A stretch of 64,000 bases of DNA from Bacteroidota bacterium (GCA_013288235.1 JABDCF010000002.1:1-64000), one strand, 5' to 3'; shown: positions 44,068 through 53,488, counted from the first letter of the stretch. The notes: a model not told the origin generated them from the letters alone. Made by a program: numbers and translations.

Positions 44068-44775
44068 ATGCAGAAATACTCTAAACAAACCCGGTTATTA
44101 TTAGCGGTTGATTGTATTATTTTCGGATTTGATGGTGAAGCACTAAAAATACTTTTGATAAAAAGGGGCTTTCAGCCCGAAAAAGGCAATTGGAGTTTGA
44201 TGGGCGGCTTTGTACAGTTGAATGAAAGCCTGGACCAGGCATCAAACAGGATATTAAAGCAACTCACTGGTTTAGATGGCGTCTATCTTGAACAACTGCA
44301 TACTTTTGGTGAGACGCAGCGTGACCCGATAGAGCGCACAGTTTCAACAGCATACTTCGCTTTAATTGACATCCACAAATACGAAACACAGCTAAGTAAC
44401 GACTATCATGCCGAGTGGTTCCCGTTAAAACGTGTCCCTAAATTGATATTTGACCAGCAGGAGATGGTGGAAGCTGCTAAAAGGCGCATACGTTATAAGG
44501 CCGCCCTACACCCAATACTATTCGAACTGCTACCCAGCAGGTTTACCCTACCCCAATTGCAGATATTGTACGAAAGTGTTTTTAACACAACTATTGATAA
44601 AAGAAACTTCAGCAAAAGGGTATTGGCAACAGGCTTACTTATAAAATTGACCGATAAAGATAAAAGCAGCTCCAAACGCGGCGCATTTTATTACCAGCTC
44701 AATATGAAGAACTACTATGCCAAATTCCAGGCATTTTTAAATTTTATTCCCAATCCCGACAGTCTTTTGCTCTGA
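44068..44775 (+). CDS. NUDIX-fold regulator with winged helix (NrtR/AraR type)
   Basis: Protein of 235 residues with an N-terminal NUDIX domain and a C-terminal winged helix (PSRFTLPQLQILYESVF...KRVLATGLLIK). The NUDIX box is degenerate (GGFVQLNESLDQASNRILKQLTGL lacks the REx2EE core), so it should bind a sugar or nucleotide rather than hydrolyse it, as in NrtR and the Bacteroides AraR regulators. ATG 44068 (MQKYSKQTRLLL) is preferred over the track start at 43921. Probably controls the adjacent SusC-led locus. Confidence 0.85.
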   Translation: MQKYSKQTRLLLAVDCIIFGFDGEALKILLIKRGFQPEKGNWSLMGGFVQLNESLDQASNRILKQLTGLDGVYLEQLHTFGETQRDPIERTVSTAYFALIDIHKYETQLSNDYHAEWFPLKRVPKLIFDQQEMVEAAKRRIRYKAALHPILFELLPSRFTLPQLQILYESVFNTTIDKRNFSKRVLATGLLIKLTDKDKSSSKRGAFYYQLNMKNYYAKFQAFLNFIPNPDSLLL

Positions 44776-44864
44776 TCGCACCCTATAATTTATCCAGCCA
44801 AAGTCAATGTTAACTCATTGTTTTTAAATGTCACATACAGTTAATTACGTAATAATTTTAATAA

Positions 44865-44879
44865 GTGTTATTTTAACAC
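44865..44879. promoter_or_regulatory. Candidate operator GTGTTA-N3-TAACAC
   Basis: Perfect 6-bp inverted repeat with a TTT spacer between the NUDIX-type regulator and the caspase operon, similar in outer bases to the palindrome at 43931. Confidence 0.35.
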
Positions 44880-44946
44880 ATATTAAAAAACAGAAGCATA
44901 CCTAATCAAAAAAAGTATAATATTAAATTTCCATAATAGGTTATGA

Positions 44947-45321
44947 TTATTTGGTTAATGTACTATCCCGCTCAATCCTCAGGCTTTCTTTGTGAATGGC
45001 ATTCAATAGCCCGGTTATGAACTCTGATGACAGGCCTTCTTTGTTTCCGGCTGCTATACCTTTATCAAGCACCTCTTTAAACCTGGCGGCCTGCAAGGGC
45101 GCAATATGGTTTTTCGCTTTATAAACACCTATCGCCTTTACGATCCTTTCGCGCTCACCTAATATTTTTATAACCTGATTGTCCAGTGAGTCGATCTTAA
45201 CACGCCCCGCGTCCAGGTCTTGTTTGGTATTTATCGCGGCTGATTGCGCAAAAGAGATAGTACTGCCCAACAGGCATAGGGCCGCTGCTGCTAAAAGCTT
45301 TTTAAATAGTTTTTTGTTCAT
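44947..45321 (-). CDS. Exported chorismate mutase (AroQ type)
   Basis: Protein of 124 residues with a signal peptide (MNKKLFKKLLAAAALCLLGSTISFAQ) and an all-helical AroQ chorismate mutase domain: AGRVKIDSLDNQVIKILGERERIVKAIGVYK and APLQAARFKEVLDKGIAAG fit the chorismate mutase helices with conserved Arg and Lys. Chorismate mutase is normally cytosolic; exported forms exist in some bacteria, usually of unknown use. It lies 35 bases after the FecR-like gene, in the same direction, as the last gene of the caspase operon. Confidence 0.8.
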   Translation of the reverse strand: MNKKLFKKLLAAAALCLLGSTISFAQSAAINTKQDLDAGRVKIDSLDNQVIKILGERERIVKAIGVYKAKNHIAPLQAARFKEVLDKGIAAGNKEGLSSEFITGLLNAIHKESLRIERDSTLTK

Positions 45322-45356
45322 AAAATAAGATTAAGAAATTATTTGATCAAAATCAA

Positions 45357-46169
45357 CTATTTTCCCTTACTTAACCAGTATTTGTCGAATAATTTAGTAA
45401 ACGAAATACCATTTGGTTTTCCGGATGTTGAATACACGATTGAATATACGCTATCGCGGACAGCTTCTTTTGACAAGTTTTCCCGCTGATAAGCTGACAC
45501 GGACGCGGCTATCATACCTTCTGTTTCACGGGTGAGATCAAAATAAGGGCTAAAAAAGGTTACCAAGCTACTTTTTTTTGTCGCGTCCCTGTAATACATT
45601 TTATATACAACAGTTGAATCCATCTTATCATTTTTGATATCCGGATAATTGATCAATAAAGTATCATTATTTGTTTTCAGCCTGCGGGTAAATGGCTGCT
45701 GGTCGGGTATTTCTATTTGAACAAAAAAGGTCGCACCGCTGCCCTGGGGATATTCACCGGGGTCGAAAAGGAATTTATTTTCCTGCTCAAATATTACCAC
45801 GCCATTGCTTTTTGGCGTGGGTTGCAGGGCGCCAGGAATTTTTTCACTTAAATCGCCGCGGCCGCTTAAGGCTCCTGAAGTTGAACTTAGGTGAAGTGCG
45901 GCAATAGCTAACTCTGAAAACCCAGATCCATCTGATCTTGCCTTAGGGGATTTTGTAAGTATCAAATCTCCTTTGCCTATCATAATTACCAGTAGCTTAT
46001 CTTTGCCCGAAGACCAGTGTATAAGATCAGTGTTTTTTAGTTCCGTTCCGGGGGCTATTGCTTTAGCCCCATATGTAACATTCCCGGTTACTTTTACTAC
46101 GATGTATTGCGCTGCTGCCCTGTTTAACATAAACAATGAGAATATTATCGCGAATATGCAATTCTTCAT
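45357..46169 (-). CDS. Exported protein with FecR-like N-terminal region
   Basis: Protein of 270 residues; ATG 46169 (MKNCIFAIIFSLFMLNRAAAQ) overlaps the CHASE2 stop in an ATGA, which supports this start over the track's 46211. The mature N-terminus (VVKVTGNVTYGAKAIAPGTELKNTDLI) resembles the FecR-type beta domain. The C-terminal part is unassigned. Probably periplasmic and part of the caspase/CHASE2 complex. The FecR link is by pattern only. Confidence 0.6.
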   Translation of the reverse strand: MKNCIFAIIFSLFMLNRAAAQYIVVKVTGNVTYGAKAIAPGTELKNTDLIHWSSGKDKLLVIMIGKGDLILTKSPKARSDGSGFSELAIAALHLSSTSGALSGRGDLSEKIPGALQPTPKSNGVVIFEQENKFLFDPGEYPQGSGATFFVQIEIPDQQPFTRRLKTNNDTLLINYPDIKNDKMDSTVVYKMYYRDATKKSSLVTFFSPYFDLTRETEGMIAASVSAYQRENLSKEAVRDSVYSIVYSTSGKPNGISFTKLFDKYWLSKGK

Positions 46170-47512
46170 AATTGTGCGTTTTTTAATTTTTTCATTTTGC
46201 GCTGTTCCCAAATTTCGTACATAGATTCAAGTCCAATAAATATGATGGCTGGGGCAAGGCTAACATTTATGTTAAACACCAAAATCGAAATATACGATAC
46301 CAACATCAATCGTAAATAATAATCAAATGCCTTTTTGACAAATGGGAACCGGTTAATAAATAATAAGAATCGTTTTGATTTTAATTTATAATTGAAAACC
46401 ATATTAGGCCACTCCTTATAGATTGCCCTATGACTTAATAAGGAAAAACATATAATTAAATACAGTATCCATAACTTAGGGACATATTGATTTCCGTTTA
46501 ATAGCGACAAATATATGTCGCATAAAATAACAGTTCCCGGCAATTTACCAAAAGGCGTACCATACATAATATCATGCATGTCACCATCGAAGTTTCCAAT
46601 AAATATTATTTTACCTTTAATGATATTTTGTATAAGGCCTGTATTATTCTTTATACTTAACAAAGAACCTATGTGATAGAGCTGATTTTTTGAATTACTT
46701 TTTATAGTTTCTTCATCATAGTAATATTCGGGCCAGATATAGTTAAAACTTAATTGTCCGTTACATTTGGTAAAATAATTAGAACCGGAATAAACAACCC
46801 CATCTGCTTTGCTATTTAAAAGGCTTGGAAGAGAATTTTCATTTATATCGTTATAATGTAGCCGGAATTTATTCAAGTTTGAACCATATGTCTCATAATC
46901 TACAATGCCATACCTGGCTTTGTAAATAGGTGTATCGATCTTACCCGCTTTCAATGAAACACTTATCGCTATATTATTACTTTTTTTTATTTCTGATTGA
47001 ATGCTGTCATCAATAATAGTGTCCGGCAAAAAGATATCTAATTTGCTATCTCTTATCTTTTTTTGAATGGCTTTATCGGCGGTATATTTATAAGGATAAT
47101 CAAACTTAAGGTCTAACACAACAAATTGAGGCTTCAATTTTGAGTTATCGATTATTTGCAGTAGCTTTAATATTTTGTAACGATCCGATACTTCAATATT
47201 ACCATATCCGGAAGTGTCATCAATTAAATTTAAATCTTTACCTGTATTTATAAATACAAATTGTTTGTTTTTAGTCGGGTCGCTTTTTAATATTTTATTT
47301 AGTAATTTATATTTAAATAGGTTTACGAAATTGAAAAAAGTGTCTTCTTTTACGACTGTAAAAGAAGAGTTTTGATAAAACCAGGAAGCTAAAAAGATAA
47401 GAATACCTGAAAGCAATGAGGTCAAAAATCGTTTTATTTTAATTTTGCCATCGATCTTGTGCATCGGCCGAGAGGATTTCCTGGGTGATTGTTTGTTATA
47501 TAATTTCCACAT
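46166..47512 (-). CDS. CHASE2-domain membrane protein
   Basis: Membrane protein of 448 residues. One N-terminal membrane segment (about 28-46), a periplasmic CHASE2 domain (about 55-345; the end GKIIFIGNFDGDMHDIMYGTPFGKLPG is typical) and three C-terminal membrane segments (about 347-365, 400-420, 420-435). CHASE2 is an extracellular sensor module usually joined to a cyclase or kinase; here no output domain follows. Sampled 60-base lines have 17/60 G+C, well below neighbours. It starts 9 bases after the caspase gene and overlaps the next gene by ATGA. Confidence 0.82.
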   Translation of the reverse strand: MWKLYNKQSPRKSSRPMHKIDGKIKIKRFLTSLLSGILIFLASWFYQNSSFTVVKEDTFFNFVNLFKYKLLNKILKSDPTKNKQFVFINTGKDLNLIDDTSGYGNIEVSDRYKILKLLQIIDNSKLKPQFVVLDLKFDYPYKYTADKAIQKKIRDSKLDIFLPDTIIDDSIQSEIKKSNNIAISVSLKAGKIDTPIYKARYGIVDYETYGSNLNKFRLHYNDINENSLPSLLNSKADGVVYSGSNYFTKCNGQLSFNYIWPEYYYDEETIKSNSKNQLYHIGSLLSIKNNTGLIQNIIKGKIIFIGNFDGDMHDIMYGTPFGKLPGTVILCDIYLSLLNGNQYVPKLWILYLIICFSLLSHRAIYKEWPNMVFNYKLKSKRFLLFINRFPFVKKAFDYYLRLMLVSYISILVFNINVSLAPAIIFIGLESMYEIWEQRKMKKLKNAQL

Positions 47513-47521
47513 TAGCTTGCA

Positions 47522-49471
47522 TTACCTCTTCTTAAAATAAAACTGCCCGCCCTCGCTGCCAGCAACCTGCATATCGCGCAGCGTAGGTTCGGTACCCGTT
47601 TGCGCATTAATACCTGTGAATATCAATCCATATAATTGCCTTGCCGACAAGTATTTGTTTGTATTATCGGTTAGTGATTTTAATATCATTTGCACATAGG
47701 CGCTTTTACCGGGAACCGGCTCAGACCCGCCACTTGTCAGCAACTGCCGGCTATTAAATTTATATTCATACTTTGCCGGCGCCTCCATCCCCCCGCGCAT
47801 GGCCCCGCTAAAACAAGCATCGGCCATGATCAATATATGATGGGCTTTACAGCCTGCTATTAAATCTTTTATTTCAGTATTAGAGACGTAGTCAATTTTG
47901 TCTTCTGCACCCAGCGGCACCCAGTAAGCCATATTGGTACTTTCTACAAAATAGCCGTGGCCCCCGTAAAAAATAACCAGATTATCGTTTGAGCTTAATT
48001 GGTCAACCCTGTTGCTTACGGCTGTAAGAATCTCTTTCTTGCTTTTATTAAATATTGTATCAACATCGGCCGCATTAAAATTGTATTTATCAATAAACAT
48101 CTGTCTTAAACTCCTGGCTTCGGCAACCGTTGTGTTAAGGGCTGGCCATTTTGCACTCTTGTAATTACTATTTGCTATAAATATGGCATGATACCGCTCG
48201 TCAGCAGCAATCGGGGCAATTTCGTCATCTGACGATCCCCTGCTATCTGCAACTTTCGAGGTGATGCTGAAAGTTTCTGATGTATTCGCCCCCTTTTTAT
48301 CAAAAGCCTCAATTTTTATATCCGCAGTGTTTTTATCGATGTAAATACTAAAAAAGCCACCGGGTTGTAAATCAGTTATGGTTTTTCCATTTACCGAAAC
48401 AGATGTTACATCTGACAGGTCTTTAACGAAACCGCTTACATAAATTTCTCCTTTACCGGTAACATCGGCTGCTACGCTATGCCCGTTAATTATTTGCGGG
48501 GTCTTTAATATAATTTGAGGGGGGGTCTTGTCATTCTCGTTTCGTATATCTATAAGCTTGTTAATTAAATTTAAATTCCTCCTGATATCCTCATTACCGG
48601 GATTTAATACAAACCTTTTTTTATATACCTCGACCGCTTTATCCAAACTTCCGTATTGCTGCTTAAAAATATCTTCTACCTTTTTTTGGGCTTCATTATA
48701 ACATCCATTTTCGGGTGTTATAGTTAATAATATATTTATCGCTTCATCGTAATGGTGCCTTAATAGTTCATTATCAGCCTTTGCAGTAAACACCTGGCAG
48801 GTTTTTTGATTATCTGCAGCAATTTTAGCATTCCGCTTATCAACAATATTTTTTATAACACTATCAGTAAGCTTCGCCTGCAAATTGTTTAAAAAATCAT
48901 CAAGGCAGGGTATTGTTGATTTAACAATATCATCGGTAAATGGCTTTGGAGGAATGGGAAGCTGAAGTGCGGCACTAATTAGGGTTGCATTATCCTCGTT
49001 ATAGTGTTTACGCGAATCGCAGGTGATATTAAAATAGGGGCTTGAAGTAGCGGCATCATAGGCCGTTAGTAAAACAGTAACAGAGTTGCCGTCCTGGGCG
49101 GAAACTGCATTAATACCCACCTCTACGTAAATGTCTGCACCTGAATATCCAATAAGGGCATTTTTTGCATCCGACTGGGTTTTTGCGTTAGCTATTAGCG
49201 AGTTGCTGATTGCCTTCAGCGTAGCATCAAAATCCTGGGTAATAAACCCTCTTTCATTGAATCCTGTATTTATTTGGACGATTGCGCCGCGTAAGCTGTT
49301 ATCTGTTTCCAGTTTTGTCTTCAGAGCCTCGCCGGGCCGGGCATATGGAATAACTATTACTTTTAACTGTGCGGCTTTTATTTTTGTTGGATCGGCATTT
49401 TGCGCCATCAATGTTTTTGATAAAACTACAATCAACAAAAACACTAAAATGAAAGGCTTAGGTTGTTTCAT
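47522..49471 (-). CDS. Exported caspase-fold peptidase with repeat and Ig-like domains
   Basis: Protein of 649 residues with a signal peptide (1-23). Parts in order: an N-terminal region (about 25-205) with a TolB/CsgG-like or DUF6175-like start (KVIVIPYARPGEALKTKL), a TPR-like helical part (225-300), an Ig-like beta domain (315-400), and a C-terminal caspase (C14) domain (425-645). The catalytic pair is visible as His505 in YGGHGYF and Cys553 in ADACFSG. Exported caspases are rare; a partner may be the CHASE2 protein. Substrates unknown. Confidence 0.87.
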   Translation of the reverse strand: MKQPKPFILVFLLIVVLSKTLMAQNADPTKIKAAQLKVIVIPYARPGEALKTKLETDNSLRGAIVQINTGFNERGFITQDFDATLKAISNSLIANAKTQSDAKNALIGYSGADIYVEVGINAVSAQDGNSVTVLLTAYDAATSSPYFNITCDSRKHYNEDNATLISAALQLPIPPKPFTDDIVKSTIPCLDDFLNNLQAKLTDSVIKNIVDKRNAKIAADNQKTCQVFTAKADNELLRHHYDEAINILLTITPENGCYNEAQKKVEDIFKQQYGSLDKAVEVYKKRFVLNPGNEDIRRNLNLINKLIDIRNENDKTPPQIILKTPQIINGHSVAADVTGKGEIYVSGFVKDLSDVTSVSVNGKTITDLQPGGFFSIYIDKNTADIKIEAFDKKGANTSETFSITSKVADSRGSSDDEIAPIAADERYHAIFIANSNYKSAKWPALNTTVAEARSLRQMFIDKYNFNAADVDTIFNKSKKEILTAVSNRVDQLSSNDNLVIFYGGHGYFVESTNMAYWVPLGAEDKIDYVSNTEIKDLIAGCKAHHILIMADACFSGAMRGGMEAPAKYEYKFNSRQLLTSGGSEPVPGKSAYVQMILKSLTDNTNKYLSARQLYGLIFTGINAQTGTEPTLRDMQVAGSEGGQFYFKKR

Positions 49472-49621
49472 ATTTAAAATCCAAATCTTCGATCATATTA
49501 CTTTTGTTACGGACAAGCCATATTGCAGATATAATTAACGTGTTACAACGATAAAATAAACAGCAATACAGGAAAACGATGTTATCGATTACTAAAGAGC
49601 TGACAGTTGACTCAAGAATCT

Positions 49622-50566
49622 CTACTCCTTCTTTGACCTTACATACAGCACGCTTCCACTTGTCATCGAATCCTTTATGGCCTGGCCGCCGGTTAAAACG
49701 GAGCAAAGAGTAAGATCGCCGTCAATCGATTCGATTTTCAGTTCCCCCACAATTTTATCACGCCTGTAAGTTTTTCCCCCAGCTTGCAACATTTCAGTAC
49801 TGATAAGGTCGAGTTTAATTTTATGATTGAATAATCCACCTCCCAATTTAGTTAAAGTCATATTTTTTATATCCTTATCGCCGGGACAGACTGCTTCAGT
49901 ATTTCCATTGTCGAACATCTCACTTCCTGAATTTATTAATATCTTTTCGGGAAGGCCCTTCTTTTCTGATTCCACTTTAACAATAGTCATTATAGGAGGG
50001 AAAAGGTTTCGTACTTCTATTTGAACTTGAGTTTTAAGCTTGCACAATGCATTAGTCAGTATGGACGATCCTGTCTTCGAAGTAAAATCGGCACTTGTGA
50101 CAATTATCGGCTGACTATACATGACCTTGCCTGTCTCCACTGCGTTTATTTCGAGCAGCAGGTGCAATATCCCATGGTACTGAACAATTGTTGTGGTTGA
50201 TAACAGGCTTTTATTATCACTTTCTTCAATATCCATTGGATCTACTATTCCAGTGATAATGTATTCAGCACCAGCCAAATGCCCCTGTTCTGCAACCACT
50301 TTAGCATACATGGATGTATTTTGTTTGGCTGCCTCAAGCTCATTTTTGAGTTTTTCTGTTACTCCCCTATCCAACAAATAAAATCTGTCTTTATTTACAA
50401 AACAGCTTGCCACTTCTGATTGAACCAGATTGGCGACAGATACGGCATTGGGGTTTGAGCATGTAAACGGGATTATTGCAACATGTGTCGGGGACGTTTG
50501 TGCATCCGACAGACTAACGAAGAACAATAAAAACAGGGTAAGTGCTAAAAATAATAATTTTTTCAT
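49622..50566 (-). CDS. CsgG-like exported protein
   Basis: Protein of 314 residues with a signal peptide (to about residue 22) and an N-terminal VAIIPFTCSNPNAVSVANLVQSEVASCFVNKDRFYLLDR region as in CsgG/TolB-like assembly proteins, ending in a small beta domain (LTLCSVLTGGQAIKDSMTSG). No lipobox. It precedes the caspase gene by 150 bases and probably heads the operon. It may form or bind an outer-membrane or periplasmic assembly. Confidence 0.65.
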   Translation of the reverse strand: MKKLLFLALTLFLLFFVSLSDAQTSPTHVAIIPFTCSNPNAVSVANLVQSEVASCFVNKDRFYLLDRGVTEKLKNELEAAKQNTSMYAKVVAEQGHLAGAEYIITGIVDPMDIEESDNKSLLSTTTIVQYHGILHLLLEINAVETGKVMYSQPIIVTSADFTSKTGSSILTNALCKLKTQVQIEVRNLFPPIMTIVKVESEKKGLPEKILINSGSEMFDNGNTEAVCPGDKDIKNMTLTKLGGGLFNHKIKLDLISTEMLQAGGKTYRRDKIVGELKIESIDGDLTLCSVLTGGQAIKDSMTSGSVLYVRSKKE

Positions 50567-51016
50567 ATTGATAAGGTTACTTGTTTTAGTGATTAATAGG
50601 CTTTATTTCAATTTAATTTCTTTTATTTATCAATTACAGCATCAAATTCTTTCTTGTAATAAAATAAACAGTGCTATAATTTATTTAATTATACTACTGA
50701 AATACTATGAGAGACGTTATAATTTTAGCAAACAAATATGGCGACCGTTAATGCTAATTGCTTTAAGATCTAATCAATAATTTAGATAAATATATATTTT
50801 TATATTAAAAAAAACAATTGTTATATTTTTCGATCTGTAAAAAATAAATTTCATAAAGATATCTGGCATAAATAAAAAAACAACAGGTGTTTTCACGGTA
50901 TTTTTGATGGCTACGGCCTGGCGGATATCAACCAACAGCATTTTTTATTTACAAGGATTTTTATTTCCGGTAACTGTATCCTTATTTTATAATAATAAGC
51001 ACTTAATTGTCGACAA
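50567..51016. other. AT-rich intergenic gap between divergent genes
   Basis: 450 bases with no convincing gene. It holds the promoters of the caspase operon (minus) and of the DUF885 gene (plus). A TTAAATTG element near 50610 (minus) is a weak -7 match. The ORF 50430-50780 is a shadow across the CsgG-like gene. Confidence 0.5.
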
Positions 51017-52822
51017 ATGACGTATAAAAATGAATCTCTTCCCTTAAGGTCTGCGATCTTATATTTTACTTTTATCTACCTGGTATTTCAATCAAATCTA
51101 ACCATTGCCCAAACAACGGCAAACACAGCTTCCCTGTATGAGCAAGCCAGTGAAGTTTCGGGCCTTATTGTACAATACGGGCAGGATATGAACGCTATAC
51201 GCGATTTTTATTCGCCTTATACAAAAATTGACGGTTATGAAGATCAATCAGTGCAAACATCACCCGAAGAAAGAAAACGTCTTGTTGAAATTGGCAATGG
51301 TTATCTTGAAAAATTAAAACAGGCTGATTTCGACAGCATGAGCATTTACGGGCAGGTGGATTATATCCTGCTAAAAAAAGAAATAGTTTTTGATCTCGGC
51401 GCTTTAAAGCTTGATGATGACCAATACGACAAAATAAGCGCGTATATCCCTTTTGCTGATGACATTTACCAGCTGGAACAAAAACGCCGCCGTGGCATTT
51501 ATATGGACGGGCAGGATGTTGCATTGCAGCTCAGCAATATTTTAAAGGCATTAAATATGTCGATGGCATCGTTCAATGCCGTTTCATCTATCGATATGCC
51601 TTTGGCCCGTAAAGGGAAAGCTGCCGTGCTTGGTTTACGCAGCAGGCTGAAAAGCTTTTATGATTTTTATATAGGCTACGATCCTAATTTTACATGGTGG
51701 GCGCCCAAACCATATAAAGCTCTGGATTCTACCTTAAATGTTTATGCAACTTTAATTTATAGCAAAGGCAAAATAAACACCACTCAAAAGCCCGACAGCA
51801 GCGGCATAAAGGGGGTTCCGGTTGGCCGGGATGAACTGATACGCCAGCTAAAGGCCGAAATGATCCCCTATACACCCGAAGAACTGATAGACCTTGCCAA
51901 TAAAGAATTTGCTTACTGCGATAAGGAAATGCTGAAAGCATCGCAAGAAATGGGCTTTGGTAACGACTGGCATAAAGCGCTGGAGAAAGTAAAGAACAGC
52001 TATGTGCCCGCAGGCAAACAGCCCGAAGAAATATTAAAATTGTATAACGATGCCCTTAGTTTTATAAAAGCACGCGACCTGATCACCATACCGCCGCTGG
52101 CGGAAGAAACCTGGGGCATGACGATGATGACACCCGAAGCTCAGCTGGTAAACCCCTTTTTTCTGGGTGGCAGCGAGATCATTATCAGCTATCCCACAAA
52201 TACTATGAACGAGGCGGATAAGCTGATGAGCATGCGCGGCAATAACCCTTATTTTTCGCGCGGCACGGTGCAGCACGAGCTTTTGCCCGGGCATAACCTA
52301 CAATATTTTATGAATAGCCGCTATAAATCGTACCGCAACGCTTTTTATACGCCATTTTGGATTGAAGGGTGGAGCTTATACTGGGAACTGCTGCTTTACG
52401 ACCAGGGTTTTGCCAAAACGCCTGAAGAGCGGGTGGGTATGTTGTTTTGGCGGATGCACCGCTGCGCGCGTATCATCTTTTCACTAAATTACCACCTCGG
52501 CAACTGGACACCACAGCAATGCATCGACTTTTTGGTTGACCGTGTAGGCCATGAACGCGCCAACGCCGAAGGCGAAGTGCGCCGCTCGTTTAAAGGCGAT
52601 TACAGTCCGCTTTACCAGGTGGCCTACCTCACCGGCGGCCTGCAATTGATGGCCTTAAAAAGGGAACTGGTTGACAGCGGCAAAATGACCTATAAACAAT
52701 TCCATGATGCCGTAATGAAAGAAAACACCATGCCTATTGAAATGGTGCGGGCAACCCTCACCAACCAAAAACTGGACAGGGATTTTGTTACGAAGTGGAA
52801 GTTTTATGATTTCAATAAGTAG
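51017..52822 (+). CDS. Exported DUF885 family peptidase-like protein
   Basis: Protein of 601 residues with a signal peptide (about 1-30). The DUF885 family zinc motif is visible as QHELLPGHNL (HExxPGH), followed by the PFWIEGWSLYWE segment with a further Glu. Such proteins are predicted metallopeptidases. It heads the plus-strand pair with the following membrane protein (gap 14 bases). Confidence 0.88.
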   Translation: MTYKNESLPLRSAILYFTFIYLVFQSNLTIAQTTANTASLYEQASEVSGLIVQYGQDMNAIRDFYSPYTKIDGYEDQSVQTSPEERKRLVEIGNGYLEKLKQADFDSMSIYGQVDYILLKKEIVFDLGALKLDDDQYDKISAYIPFADDIYQLEQKRRRGIYMDGQDVALQLSNILKALNMSMASFNAVSSIDMPLARKGKAAVLGLRSRLKSFYDFYIGYDPNFTWWAPKPYKALDSTLNVYATLIYSKGKINTTQKPDSSGIKGVPVGRDELIRQLKAEMIPYTPEELIDLANKEFAYCDKEMLKASQEMGFGNDWHKALEKVKNSYVPAGKQPEEILKLYNDALSFIKARDLITIPPLAEETWGMTMMTPEAQLVNPFFLGGSEIIISYPTNTMNEADKLMSMRGNNPYFSRGTVQHELLPGHNLQYFMNSRYKSYRNAFYTPFWIEGWSLYWELLLYDQGFAKTPEERVGMLFWRMHRCARIIFSLNYHLGNWTPQQCIDFLVDRVGHERANAEGEVRRSFKGDYSPLYQVAYLTGGLQLMALKRELVDSGKMTYKQFHDAVMKENTMPIEMVRATLTNQKLDRDFVTKWKFYDFNK

Positions 52823-52836
52823 GCAGATTATTTATT

Positions 52837-53382
52837 ATGAGAGCAAAACTTGATTTTTTATTCCTCGGGATAATAGGCCTCATGATCGGAAACACCGTTA
52901 TCCAATCGATCCTATTTCAATATGAATTAGGATTGAATAACTACTTAGGATTTGTTGGTTGGGCCATGGTATTAGTAATCAGAATTTCGAACGAAAGGCC
53001 AGGACGATACGGAACCGCATTGCTGCTGGTTTTGGGAACACTTAGTTTACTAAATTTTACTATAGGTACCATCACAATGGCCTTCTTTATCGGACCATTG
53101 GGTATCGGGTTTAACCCTGTAATCCTTATTATTATGATTGCCTATTATTTTGTCAATAAGAAACCAATAAATCAGGTACTGTCCAAGCTTACTAAAGGCA
53201 GTGCCGAAGAACGGCAAACGGAGCGGCAGAAATTGGTTGACTTTTACCTTCATAAATTTAAAACTTACGATTCTTCTGAATTCGGGATCATATTGAAGAA
53301 CTTTAATGAATATCCAGATGAAGCACAAGAGGCTATAAAGCGAATATGCAGGTTGAGAGGAATTACCCAAACAACAATATAA
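52837..53382 (+). CDS. Hypothetical membrane protein
   Basis: Protein of 181 residues with about four hydrophobic segments (7-25, 38-50, 58-80, 84-107) and a soluble, charged C-terminal part (KGSAEERQTERQKLVDFYLHKF...). No family recognised. It follows the DUF885 gene by 14 bases and probably shares its transcript. Confidence 0.65.
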   Translation: MRAKLDFLFLGIIGLMIGNTVIQSILFQYELGLNNYLGFVGWAMVLVIRISNERPGRYGTALLLVLGTLSLLNFTIGTITMAFFIGPLGIGFNPVILIIMIAYYFVNKKPINQVLSKLTKGSAEERQTERQKLVDFYLHKFKTYDSSEFGIILKNFNEYPDEAQEAIKRICRLRGITQTTI

Positions 53383-53452
53383 TAACTGGCTTTATTGGTC
53401 AGAACAACCTGTGTAAAAGTGTACCAACTTAAGTTAATTTTTTGAACCCAAA

Positions 53453-53488
53453 ATCGTTCCACCCGTTTCTCTCATTCCGTGGAACGAT
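53453..53488. repeat. Inverted repeat ATCGTTCCAC / GTGGAACGAT
   Basis: Perfect 10-bp inverted repeat with a 16-base pyrimidine-rich loop, 70 bases after the hypothetical membrane protein. Possible terminator (T-rich stretch beyond) or protein site. Confidence 0.5.

Noticed and set aside
49458-49706. Minus-strand ORF 49458-49706
   Set aside because: Overlaps the end of the CsgG-like gene and the start of the caspase gene in another frame; composition is not protein-like.
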